The notes below the pieces were generated by a model. The model did not search any database. It was not told the origin of the DNA and worked only from the letters and a program-made list of their open reading frames with translations. From Pseudothauera nasutitermitis (GTDB lineage Bacteria; Pseudomonadota; Gammaproteobacteria; Burkholderiales; Rhodocyclaceae), in the NCBI RefSeq assembly GCF_004801295.1, contig NZ_SSOC01000006.1:411632-475631 (forward strand): a DNA stretch of 64,000 bases, read 5' to 3'. The translations under genes and the position numbers were made by a program. This document shows positions 8,505-16,599 of this stretch, one piece after another (position 1 is the first letter of the stretch; each line of letters starts with the position of its first letter).

Positions 8505-9431
8505 ATGGTAAGCACGCATGTTACGGGACCCGAGGCCGGGGGATATCCGCTTATCAAGGTGCTCATTCCGTATTTTGGTGCCTGGCCGGTGTGGTTTCGT
8601 TTCTTCCTGGAAAGCTGTGCATGGAATCCACACTACCGCTGGGTAATCTTTACCGACTGCGGGGCGCCGGCGGAGTTGCCCGCCAATGTCCGGATCGTTC
8701 AGCTGTCCTTTGCCGAGTACTGTGCTCATGTCTCTGGGCAGCTAGGTATTAGCTTCGCTCCTTCATCCCCCTACAAGCTCTGCGATATCAAACCCGCGTT
8801 GGCGGAAGTTCATGCGGACGAACTCGAAGGGGTGGATTTTTGGGCGTTTGGGGACATCGACGTCATTTATGGTGATCTTGCTGCATATTTCACCGCGGAG
8901 CGATTGGCGGGTCATGATCTCTACTCGACGCACGCCCGGCGTGTGTCAGGGCATTTCACCCTGCTTCGCAATCGGCCCGACATGAATTCGGCGTTTCGGC
9001 GGGTTGATGGCTGGCGGGATGCCTTCGAGTCGAAGGAGCATCGCGCTTTCGACGAGCGTGCGTACTCGAAGGTGTTCCTGCGCCACAAGAATTCTCCGGG
9101 ATTCGTGCGTACGCTTGCCAAGGCGCTGGATCCCTGGTTGAGGCGGGCCGAGTTCGTCGAGGCATATAGCACGCCCAATGCGGGCATACCCTGGCGTGAT
9201 GGATCGAGTGGTTTTCCGCAAGTCTGGACGTGGAACCGCGGGCGTTTGAGCAACGATCTGGATCGGAACTCCATCTATCCATACTTTCACTTCATGACCT
9301 GGAAGCACGAGTGGCGGAAGTTCGTGTGTATGGCTGATGCGAATGCGGAGGGTTCTCTTGGGGATTTTGAGTGGTCGATTTCCTGCAATGGCATCGATCT
9401 TGTGGAGTTGGTCAGCATGGAGCGCGTCTAG
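8505..9431 (+). CDS. Putative glycosyltransferase, DUF6625-like
   Basis: A 308-residue soluble protein. Its opening VLIPYFGAWPVWFRFFLESC, followed by a TDCG motif, PYKLCDIKPAL, and acidic motifs FGDIDVIYGD and HARRVSGHFTLLRN, resemble polysaccharide-locus proteins tentatively grouped as DUF6625. DID at about residue 124 looks like the DxD metal/nucleotide-sugar site of GT-A enzymes; transferase activity is inferred from this and from context. The gene follows the carbamoyltransferase after 197 bases with nothing recognisable. Its stop overlaps the next start by one base. A broken paralogue lies at 14111-14424. Confidence 0.7.
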   Translation: MVSTHVTGPEAGGYPLIKVLIPYFGAWPVWFRFFLESCAWNPHYRWVIFTDCGAPAELPANVRIVQLSFAEYCAHVSGQLGISFAPSSPYKLCDIKPALAEVHADELEGVDFWAFGDIDVIYGDLAAYFTAERLAGHDLYSTHARRVSGHFTLLRNRPDMNSAFRRVDGWRDAFESKEHRAFDERAYSKVFLRHKNSPGFVRTLAKALDPWLRRAEFVEAYSTPNAGIPWRDGSSGFPQVWTWNRGRLSNDLDRNSIYPYFHFMTWKHEWRKFVCMADANAEGSLGDFEWSISCNGIDLVELVSMERV

Positions 9432-10588
9432 TGGAAATGCGCAGATTGAAAATCCTTCTGCTTCAACCCGACTATCACGAGAACTCCCACAACTGGTCGG
9501 ATCTTGTCGAGCAGATTGTCCAGGCATTCGATCCTGTGCGCTACGAAATGGTGACGGCCTTTCTGCATGGGCATCCTGATCCCGGTGATCCGGAGACCCG
9601 TGCTTCGAGAGCCGTTTACTTTGATTTTCCGCCGGACTGGTCCAGGGGGCTGCGTCTTCGCATGGGGGCTCGGCTACGTGAGTTCTTGGCGGAAGAGAAG
9701 TTCGATGTGGTGATTTGCAACCGATACAAGCCGGTGAATATGCTGATGGGGCTGAGCCTGAAGCTGGAAATCCCGCTGTGCATCGGAATTTCGCATAGCC
9801 TTGGGGAATATGACAGGGTGTGGCGGCGCTTTCGTTTTCGCCGCCTTGTTCGCCCGAATTGGCGTTTCGTTGGCGTGTCGGATGCCGTGAAAGACTATCT
9901 GATCGGTCTGAACTGTGGATTCAGCGCGGACAATACGGTAGCCATCCAGAACGCGATCGACATCGATCGGGCCGTCTCGGAGCAGTTCTCCAGAGAAGAG
10001 GCACGAGAGCGCCTCGGGCTTCCCGCACATGCCCGGATCGTGGGCGCTGCGGGCCGCCTGGTGGCGGTGAAGGCGTATGACGTGTTGATCCGTGCGTTTG
10101 CCAGCGTCGCCGAGGATTACCCGGATGCTCTCCTGGCCATTGCTGGAGAGGGAAAGAAGCGCGGCGAGCTGGAGGCGCTGATTGTCGAACTGAATCTGCA
10201 GGAACGCGTACGGCTGCTGGGCTTCATCGCTGGCGTGAAGCGCTATACCAAGGCATTCGATATATGGACGATGCCGTCGTACAAGGAGGGGCTGGGACTT
10301 GCCTTGCTCGAGGGCATGGCAGGTGGGCTGCCCGTGATAGCCAGTGATGTCCCGGCGATGCGCGCGCTTGTGGAAGGAGCGCGGGGCAGGCTCGTTCGCC
10401 CTGGGAACGTGGACGATCTGGCTGCCGCGCTCGATGCGTACTTGAGAATGTCCGACGATGAGCTTCGCACGGCGGGGGAGCTAAGCTTCAGGTACGTTTC
10501 CGCGGCACATCCCATTGACCGTTACCGCTCGCAGTATCGTGCACTGGTCGAGGAAGGGCTTGGTCCTGCTGAACGGGGATCGCTCTGA
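9431..10588 (+). CDS. Glycosyltransferase family 4
   Basis: A GT-B fold transferase of 385 residues if started at the GTG that overlaps the upstream stop (TAGTG); an ATG two codons later is equally possible. The C-terminal half carries VGAAGRLVAVKAYDVLIRAF, LLGF, and the E-x7-E type motif in YKEGLGLALLEGMAGG, which binds the nucleotide-sugar donor. The N-terminal half includes VICNRYKPVNMLMGL and IGISHSLGEYDR, closely echoing the GT4 at 11492, so the two are paralogues. Donor and acceptor are unknown. Confidence 0.88.
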   Translation: MEMRRLKILLLQPDYHENSHNWSDLVEQIVQAFDPVRYEMVTAFLHGHPDPGDPETRASRAVYFDFPPDWSRGLRLRMGARLREFLAEEKFDVVICNRYKPVNMLMGLSLKLEIPLCIGISHSLGEYDRVWRRFRFRRLVRPNWRFVGVSDAVKDYLIGLNCGFSADNTVAIQNAIDIDRAVSEQFSREEARERLGLPAHARIVGAAGRLVAVKAYDVLIRAFASVAEDYPDALLAIAGEGKKRGELEALIVELNLQERVRLLGFIAGVKRYTKAFDIWTMPSYKEGLGLALLEGMAGGLPVIASDVPAMRALVEGARGRLVRPGNVDDLAAALDAYLRMSDDELRTAGELSFRYVSAAHPIDRYRSQYRALVEEGLGPAERGSL

Positions 10589-10601
10589 TGGTGGTGAGGA
10601 A

Positions 10602-11471
10602 ATGAGTGTGCAGAAGGGACTGGTAAGCGTCGTCATTTCGTCCTACAACCACGAGCCCTATATCGAGGAGGCGATTCTGAGCGTCCTTGGCCAGAGCTAT
10701 CCGAGTGTCGAGCTTCTGGTCGTCGATGATGGGTCGACGGATAACAGTGTAGAGCGTATCCGCAGGCTGCAGGAGCGTCACGGCTTCGATTTTCGCGTCC
10801 AGCAGAACAAGGGGCTGACCCGGACGCTCAACGAGGCGTTCGCGCGGGCGAAAGGGGAGTTCTTTGCCCCCTTCGGCTCTGACGACATCATGCTTCCCGA
10901 CCGGCTGGCGGTTCAGATGGCGCATATGGAGGGCAAGCCCGAGGTGGGCATCTGTTCGGGCAACATGCAGCTGATCAGGGCGGATGGCTCCCGATATTCC
11001 AATGCCGACCCTGGAGAGCATGCGCCCTATCGCCGGCTGCAATTTGATGACCTCTTTCGAAATCGCAAATCCGGGATTTCGGCACCAACCATGCTGATCC
11101 GCAGAGAGGCGTTCGAGAAGGCGGGCGGGTTCAACCCGGATATCAGGCTGGAAGATCTGTACATTCAGCTCAAGATCACTCGGTTGGGCTATTGTGTGGA
11201 TGCACTGGGTGTGCTGATGGCGAAGTATCGCAAGCATGAGACGAACGCCCATAAGAACATCCGTTTCATGACTGAGAGCATTCTTCGGATCTATGCCGAA
11301 TACTCGGATCACCCGGATTATGATCGTGTCCGTTACCGGTTCATAAATTCCATGTTCGCCAAATCCGCGAAGCGTGATCATCAACTCGCGCGCGAGCTGC
11401 TGGCCATGCTGCCACTGCGCGAGTGGACGCCGAGAACGCTGAAGAGTCTGATTCGGTACGTTTTTTCCTGA
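10602..11471 (+). CDS. Glycosyltransferase family 2
   Basis: An inverting GT-A transferase of 289 residues. It begins SVVISSYNHEPYIEEAILSV and has VVDDGSTDNS for nucleotide binding and FGSDDIM as the DxD-like metal site. The start at ATG 10602 is chosen for its upstream GAGGAA and because it places the first beta strand at the N-terminus; a longer frame upstream would overlap the preceding GT4. There is no membrane anchor. It sits between two paralogous GT4 genes in the same orientation, so it probably adds one sugar of the repeat unit. Confidence 0.88.
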   Translation: MSVQKGLVSVVISSYNHEPYIEEAILSVLGQSYPSVELLVVDDGSTDNSVERIRRLQERHGFDFRVQQNKGLTRTLNEAFARAKGEFFAPFGSDDIMLPDRLAVQMAHMEGKPEVGICSGNMQLIRADGSRYSNADPGEHAPYRRLQFDDLFRNRKSGISAPTMLIRREAFEKAGGFNPDIRLEDLYIQLKITRLGYCVDALGVLMAKYRKHETNAHKNIRFMTESILRIYAEYSDHPDYDRVRYRFINSMFAKSAKRDHQLARELLAMLPLREWTPRTLKSLIRYVFS

Positions 11472-11491
11472 TCCTTTTAGCGAGGCGTGTC

Positions 11492-12622
11492 GTGTCCCGG
11501 GGCGACCATATTCTCCAGTTTTGTCATTGCTATTACGGGCCCTTTGGCGATGTGGCGCGTCAGTATGCGGAACTGTTCCGTGGAACACCCTATAAGGTGA
11601 CCACTGTTTATCTCACCGAGCCTCCAAGTGCGGAAGTGGCGGAGCAATCCGCATCGGAGAGGGTGGTTTTTCTGAACTACTCTTCGGACGACGTGGGCGG
11701 CCTCAAGCTCGGGCCGATCCGCGCCTTGCGGAAGATCGTCGCTGAGCATGATTTCCGCCTGGTTCTGGCGCATCGGTTCAAACCGATTTATATCGCGTGC
11801 TGGGCTACGGGGCTGCCGGTCATTGGGGTGCATCACGCCTTTGGCGATTACGACCGCTTGTCCCATAGGCTTTTCGCCCGATTTTTCAGCAATCGGCTTG
11901 GCTTGCTCGGCGTGTCCGACTCAGTGCGGGACGATATCCGGAGAAATCTGCCCGGCTGGCCTGCGACACGCATCGAGACACTGCATAATCGTATCGATGT
12001 CGACGCCGTGCGTTCCGGCCTGTATTCCCCGCAGGCGGCGCGTGAGGTTCTCGGGTTGCCGAGCGATGCATTCATCGTCGCGAATGTCGGTCGTTTGCAT
12101 CCGGACAAGGATCAGGCGACCTTGCTGCGCGGCTTTGCCCGCGCGCGGGCACATCTGCCTCCTGGGGCCCTGCTGGTGATTCTGGGAACGGGGCGGCTTG
12201 AGCGCACTCTCAAGGCGCTTGCCAATGAGTTGGGCATAGCGGAGTACGTGCGCTTCCTTGGGCAGGTCCCTGACGCCAGGAGATTGTTTGCCGCGTTTGA
12301 CCTGTTTGCGCTGAGCTCGGATCATGAACCCTTTGGCATGGTCTTGCTGGAGGCCATGGCGGCAGGGGTGCCGGTCATCGCGACCAATTGTGGTGGTGCT
12401 CCGGAAGTGGTGGCCGATGTACAGGCTTTGTTTCCCCTCGGCGACGATGAGGCGTTGGCGCGGTTGATGGTCGAGCGGGCAAGCTGGTCTGTAGAAATCC
12501 GGGCACAAACCGCCGAACACAACCTGAAGCGGCTCTATGAGCACTTCTCCGATGAAGCCGTGCGCAGTGCATTCTTTGAGCTTTCGATGGTCCGAAAGGT
12601 GCTGGGCAACGCCCTGGCATAG
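11492..12622 (+). CDS. Glycosyltransferase family 4
   Basis: A 376-residue GT-B transferase. The GTG start at 11492 has GAGG 6-7 bases upstream and gives SRGDHILQFCHCYYGPFGDVARQYA. Donor-site motifs include VGRLHPDKDQATLLRGF and SDHEPFGMVLLEAMAAGVPVIAT. The C-terminus, FSDEAVRSAFFELSMVRKVLG, is of interest because a 60-codon ORF at 13932-14114 retains recognisable copies of both this N-terminus and this C-terminus. It is followed by an IS3 fragment. The donor sugar is unknown. Confidence 0.9.
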   Translation: MSRGDHILQFCHCYYGPFGDVARQYAELFRGTPYKVTTVYLTEPPSAEVAEQSASERVVFLNYSSDDVGGLKLGPIRALRKIVAEHDFRLVLAHRFKPIYIACWATGLPVIGVHHAFGDYDRLSHRLFARFFSNRLGLLGVSDSVRDDIRRNLPGWPATRIETLHNRIDVDAVRSGLYSPQAAREVLGLPSDAFIVANVGRLHPDKDQATLLRGFARARAHLPPGALLVILGTGRLERTLKALANELGIAEYVRFLGQVPDARRLFAAFDLFALSSDHEPFGMVLLEAMAAGVPVIATNCGGAPEVVADVQALFPLGDDEALARLMVERASWSVEIRAQTAEHNLKRLYEHFSDEAVRSAFFELSMVRKVLGNALA

Positions 12623-12653
12623 CTGCGTACTTGGCCGGTGAGGGATGGCACCT

Positions 12654-12752
12654 GCGGCCGTCTTCACCTGGACCGCGGGCTGGTACAACCCACGCTGCCG
12701 TCATTCCGCCCTCGGCTATTCGTCACCGATGAACTTCGAGGAGACAAGCCAA
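12654..12752 (+). mobile_element. IS3-family transposase (OrfB) C-terminal fragment
   Basis: About 33 codons read AVFTWTAGWYNPRCRHSALGY and then SSPMNFE, the highly conserved carboxy end of IS3-family integrase-type transposases (usual pattern YNxxRxHSALGYxSPxxFE). The DDE catalytic domain is absent, and the upstream sequence joins directly to the GT4 stop. It is a dead scar, not an active element. Its position right after a GT4 gene and before a kinase gene marks a recombination point in the glycan locus. Confidence 0.8.
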
Positions 12753-13069
12753 CCCTACGCCGCTGTAACGCCGTGCTCCGAACACGGGTTACCCACCGGG
12801 CCGATCGCCTCCGGGCTGAGAGGGGCTGGCGGCGGCCCCGTGGATGACCCCGCTCTGGGGTACGACCACACCGCTTGGGATTCAAGCGCCAACTTGTCCA
12901 CGGGAAGGGGGTAACTCCATTCCCAGATAGCTTGTGGGAATAAAGCAACAGAATGTAAAATCTGAGCTGTCCGCGGATAAGAACCGAGCCTCGAAGCGGC
13001 TCACTGCGCGGGCATGAATACGACAAGAGCTCGTCATGCATTTCGGGGTGTAGCCAATCAAGGGGGGGA
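12753..13069 (+). other. Non-coding stretch after the IS3 fragment, possible promoter
   Basis: No convincing gene. It holds the inverted repeat ATTCCCA/TGGGAAT (12919-12925 and 12935-12941). It also holds a weak promoter-like pair, TTGTGG (12932-12937) and TAAAAT (12956-12961) with an 18-bp spacer, which could drive the kinase gene. Some of it is probably residual IS sequence. Confidence 0.4.
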
Positions 13070-13930
13070 GTGGTGTTGCATCTGCGCCAGTTCGTGCAGG
13101 GGCTGGACAAGGTCGTCTACCCGGGGCATGTTTTTTACCTTTCCCCCGAATTGTCTGACGAACGGCGGCAGATAGCCGATTTTCTTGATGGGAAGCGTCG
13201 CTTGACAAGCTTGTACTTCAAGGAAAACATCCGCGCGGTTTACCTGCTTGATGGCAATGCATACGTTCTGAAGCACGGCTTCCTGAAGGGGTGGAAATAT
13301 CGCCTCAAAAGGCATCTTGGTGTAACCGGCCACGGTGGTCTGTGCAGCGAATTCATCAATCTGAGACGGCTGGGCAGCAGCGCACTGGCACCCAATGTCT
13401 ATGGGGTCGGGTATCGGCGGTATGGGATTCTGAGGGAAGAGTTCCTGGTGGCCGAATTCCATGGGGGCATGCTCACCATTGATGCCTTCCTGAAAATGAA
13501 TTCATCATTGGCAGAGTGGGTGTTGGTGCGAGTGGTGGGACTGTTCCGCCGGATGCTCGATGACGGCTTCGTGCATATGGACCCGAATCCCATGAACATT
13601 CTTGTGAGCGATGAAGGGGAGATGCGCTTCATCGATTTCGAGTTCTGTTCGTTCGAGGCATCGGATCGGGGGTTCGTGCTGTCGTTTGCCCTGGGTTATT
13701 TCTATCATTTCTGGTTTCGGCGCTTTCTTGGGGAAGAGCATTATGACCATCTGGTGCTGGGGGTCTTGGTGCGCGAAGAGCGTGGAATGGTGGATGAAAA
13801 GTTTCTGAACGTTTACCGGCGTTTCAAGCAAGGCAAGATCGGCCGCAAGGAAAGCCACGCTTACTTGCTTTCTCCCGCCCGCAGGCAGGCGTTCGTGGGT
13901 GCTTGCCAAATTGCAGCGGGCGAATTCTAG
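13070..13930 (+). CDS. Lipopolysaccharide kinase-like protein (sugar kinase fold)
   Basis: A 286-residue protein with the small kinase fold used for LPS core phosphorylation (WaaY/KdkA/InaA type). Candidate ATP lysine K68 lies in AYVLKHG. The catalytic loop is GFVHMDPNPMNIL (H169, D171, N176) and the metal motif is FIDFEF (D189). It starts at GTG next to a purine-rich run; GTG and TTG codons just downstream are alternatives. Phosphorylation of a surface sugar is inferred. Its place among glycosyltransferases, away from the inner-core operon, suggests it acts on the outer polysaccharide or its attachment. Confidence 0.72.
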   Translation: MVLHLRQFVQGLDKVVYPGHVFYLSPELSDERRQIADFLDGKRRLTSLYFKENIRAVYLLDGNAYVLKHGFLKGWKYRLKRHLGVTGHGGLCSEFINLRRLGSSALAPNVYGVGYRRYGILREEFLVAEFHGGMLTIDAFLKMNSSLAEWVLVRVVGLFRRMLDDGFVHMDPNPMNILVSDEGEMRFIDFEFCSFEASDRGFVLSFALGYFYHFWFRRFLGEEHYDHLVLGVLVREERGMVDEKFLNVYRRFKQGKIGRKESHAYLLSPARRQAFVGACQIAAGEF

Positions 13931-13931
13931 G

Positions 13932-14114
13932 ATGAGGCTTGGCACTCCCGTTGTGATACCGGCTTTGCGTGAGCCGCGTATCCCCCGGTTCTGCCACGAC
14001 GGCCCCTCTGCCGATGTGGCGAGGCAGTACGCCGGTTTCTCGGACGCAGTCGTACGCAAGTGCTGCTTCGCACTGTCCATGGTGCAGGCGGCGCTGGGCG
14101 GAGCGTTGCCATGA
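13932..14114 (+). pseudogene. Internally deleted glycosyltransferase family 4 remnant (60 codons)
   Basis: This small ORF contains FCHDGPSADVARQYA, matching the N-terminal FCHCYYGPFGDVARQYA of the GT4 at 11492, fused directly to FSDAVVRKCCFALSMVQAAL, matching that protein's C-terminus. Around 300 central codons are gone, yet start, stop and frame survive. The stop overlaps the next start (ATGA), as in a live operon. It is a deleted paralogue of the neighbouring GT4. It could be translated into a short peptide that keeps translational coupling, but no catalytic function is possible. Confidence 0.75.
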
Positions 14115-14424
14115 TGGTGGAGGCTGCTGCTGCGCCCAGCCTGTGTTTCGTCATCCCGTATTTCGGCAAGTGGCCGTTCTGGATGCCTTTCTTCCTCGCC
14201 AGTTGCCGCGCCAACCCCACGGTGGACTGGCTGTTGTTTTCGGATTGCGGCGAACTGCCGGACTGTCCGCCCAGCGTGCGCATGGTGGGGACGAGCTTTG
14301 TGATCTCAAACCGCCTGCGCAGTCCGCGCTGCGTGAATTGGCCGCGTCCGGCCGCTGGATGGTAGACGAACATGGATTTCATCCAGCCGCCACCCGGCTG
14401 CTGGCCACTGAGGACAAAGGATGA
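14111..14424 (+). pseudogene. DUF6625-like glycosyltransferase remnant (frameshift and deletions)
   Basis: The first frame opens SLCFVIPYFGKWPFWMPFFL, with ASCRANP and FSDCGELPD, parallel to the intact protein at 8505-9431. Near base 14300 similarity jumps to another frame (ELCDLKPPAQS, parallel to KLCDIKPAL). The first frame then stops at 14365. The second frame ends at 14424, overlapping the start of the next glycosyltransferase, as the ancestral gene presumably did. Only about 100 of about 300 codons remain, with one frameshift and at least one deletion. Confidence 0.75.
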
Positions 14425-15419
14425 AGATTCTCCTGCTCGTTCAGAAGGAGCAGCGCGTCATACTCGATCGCCTGTATGACGGTATCGCCGCCCATGCCGA
14501 TTGCGACCTGCGTTGGCTGGGCAGGGCCGAACAGGCCAATCTCCGGCGCTACTTCCGCCACGCAGTCGATGTCTGCGCATACGATCGTATCGTGTTCTTT
14601 TTGCGTTTCAAGCAGGAGATACGCCAGGTTCCATTCATCCGCACCGTCCCCAATCTTGTCATCCTCGAACACGACGCCTGTCAGAACTACTTCCCCGGCA
14701 AATACCAGGGGAAATTCAGCCGCCACTATGCCCAGTTGCCATGGGTGCGCATCATCAGTTCTGGCCATGTGGTGGCCGAGCGCCTGCGTGCGGAGGGGTT
14801 CGACGCGCTGTTCGTTCCCAAGGGCTATGATCAGGCAACCCTGCGCAACCTGGGGCTGGAGCGGGATGTCGAACTCGCCTTCGTCGGCAGTACCAAGAGT
14901 TCCGTCTATACCGGTCGCCGTCGCCTGCTTGAAGAGATCGCCGCGCGTGAAAATCTGCTGATCACGCGCACCGAGTCCGGTGACGAATATCTGCGCATGC
15001 TCAACCGCATCCGCTTCTTCGTCAGCGCCGATGCCGGCATTGGCGAGTACATGATCAAGAATTTCGAAGCCATGGCCTGCGGCTGCGTGCTTTTTGCCTA
15101 CGACCAGGGTGAGGCCGAGAATGAGGCGCTCGGTTTTCGGGACATGGTGAACGTGGTGCTCTACCGCGACGTGGAGCAACTCCGCGTCAAACTCGCGCAA
15201 CTCCGTGCGGACCCGGCCCTGGCAGAACGCATCGCGTGTGCAGGCCAGGCCCTGGTCGAGCGCGAGTATCGCTTCGATGTGCTGGGCCGGCGCGTTGTGG
15301 AAGCCATGCAGGCGCCTTTGCGCCCTCATCCGCCGCTCGGCTGGCTGGATCGTCTGCGCTTGCGGCTGGGCGTGCGCCTTTATGCGGATTTCACTGAAAT
15401 AGCGGATGCTCGTGGGTAG
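14421..15419 (+). CDS. Glycosyltransferase, CgeB/GT1-like
   Basis: A 332-residue GT-B-type protein resembling the CgeB/Glyco_trans_1_2 group. The N-terminal half includes FFLRFKQEIRQVPFIRTVPN and ILEHDACQNYFPGKY. The C-terminal half includes LAFVGSTKSSVYTGRR and the donor-site region GIGEYMIKNFEAMACGCVLFA. The ATG overlaps the last codon of the decayed upstream gene. It overlaps the following gene by 14 bases, so the two are translationally coupled. Substrates are unknown. Confidence 0.8.
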   Translation: MKILLLVQKEQRVILDRLYDGIAAHADCDLRWLGRAEQANLRRYFRHAVDVCAYDRIVFFLRFKQEIRQVPFIRTVPNLVILEHDACQNYFPGKYQGKFSRHYAQLPWVRIISSGHVVAERLRAEGFDALFVPKGYDQATLRNLGLERDVELAFVGSTKSSVYTGRRRLLEEIAARENLLITRTESGDEYLRMLNRIRFFVSADAGIGEYMIKNFEAMACGCVLFAYDQGEAENEALGFRDMVNVVLYRDVEQLRVKLAQLRADPALAERIACAGQALVEREYRFDVLGRRVVEAMQAPLRPHPPLGWLDRLRLRLGVRLYADFTEIADARG

Positions 15420-16230
15420 GTTGGGTATGGTGTTGAAATTGTATTGGTGCCGTGGGAAGGGACGCGATGACCCGGGGCAGTGCAACTTTGGTGATTTCCT
15501 GTCCCCCCTGATCGTCGAAATGGCCGCCGGGCGGGCGGTGGAATATGCACCCATCCACAAGGCGGACATGATGGCGATCGGTTCCATCATGAACCGGGAG
15601 GTGAAGGCCAGGCGCCTTTTGCTGCCCCGTCGGCTGCACGTATGGGGCAGCGGAACCGATGCCCCGGGAAGAGCCTTTTCTGCGCGGCACCATTATCACG
15701 CCGTGCGTGGGAGCCACACCCGCGATCAGATCACAGGGGAGGGGTTCAGCGCGGTGGCACTGGGTGATCCGGGCCTGCTGGCGAACGAATGGTGGAGCGG
15801 GCGGCCACGGCCGGGCAAGCGCTACACACTGGGCGTCATTCCACATTACGTAGACCGCGACGATGCCGCGGTGCAACGGGTGGCGATGCAGCCGGGTGTG
15901 CGCATCATCGATGTCTATTGGCCGGTGGAGGATGTGCTGAAGGCCATCCAGGAGTGTCACTTCATCCTGTCTTCGAGTATGCACGGGCTCATCGTGGCGG
16001 ACGCCTTCGGCATTCCAAACCGTCGGGTGGTACTGTCGCAGGGAATGATCTCGGACTTCAAGTTCGTCGATTACTACTCGGCCTTCGGGCTGGCGGAGCC
16101 GGCCAGCCTGACTGCCGGGGATCTCGCGGGAGCGACGGCGGCCAGTGCCGAGCGGTTGGTCGGCGAATACCTCCGGCCCGGACTGGATGGGATCAAGCGC
16201 GGCCTGCTTTCAGCTTTCCCGTCTCTCTGA
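15406..16230 (+). CDS. Polysaccharide pyruvyl transferase family protein
   Basis: A 274-residue protein with the features of the polysaccharide pyruvyl transferase fold: NFGDFLSPLIVEM near the N-terminus, VWGSGTDAPG, and SSSMHGLIVADAFGIPNR with the conserved serine-x-HG motif. The family adds pyruvate ketals to exopolysaccharide sugars from PEP, although some members are GT-like with unproven activity. An alternative start is ATG at 15427. It ends the continuous run begun at 6553, and 369 non-coding bases follow. Confidence 0.82.
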   Translation: MLVGRLGMVLKLYWCRGKGRDDPGQCNFGDFLSPLIVEMAAGRAVEYAPIHKADMMAIGSIMNREVKARRLLLPRRLHVWGSGTDAPGRAFSARHHYHAVRGSHTRDQITGEGFSAVALGDPGLLANEWWSGRPRPGKRYTLGVIPHYVDRDDAAVQRVAMQPGVRIIDVYWPVEDVLKAIQECHFILSSSMHGLIVADAFGIPNRRVVLSQGMISDFKFVDYYSAFGLAEPASLTAGDLAGATAASAERLVGEYLRPGLDGIKRGLLSAFPSL

Positions 16231-16599
16231 CCACGGGTCGAGCGCAATCTCCGCCATTCATGGCGGGGGCAGCGAGACCAGCGTGCCTGGAGCCGGTTCG
16301 TGGCGAGGAGGCCCCAGTTTCAGGCTGGGGCGACTCACAGCGCAGGCACCGTTGAACAGGAAGAGGGCCGTGCGCCCTCCTTGCAGGCCACGGTTATATC
16401 AAGTCCGATGCGGTTCGGTTGTAAGCGTCATTCCGAGACTGCATCGACGAGAAGGGCTTGATCTTATAATCCCCCTCGCGGCGGCCTCGTCACCGTGGAT
16501 GTTCGCTGAGGCTCCGAGGCCGCGCAGAGGCGGGTTCGCACTACCTGCGGGCCGGATCGCCTTCAACGAGACCGATCTCACCATCCATAAAGGGTAATC
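16231..16599. other. Intergenic region with hairpins and a -10-like box
   Basis: No gene seen. Two GC-rich inverted repeats occur (GCCCCAG/CTGGGGC near 16315 and GAGGGC/GCCCTC near 16365), with no T run, so termination is only possible. TATAAT at 16465-16470 is a perfect -10 hexamer about 130 bases before the next gene, but no good -35 lies at the right distance. Confidence 0.4.
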
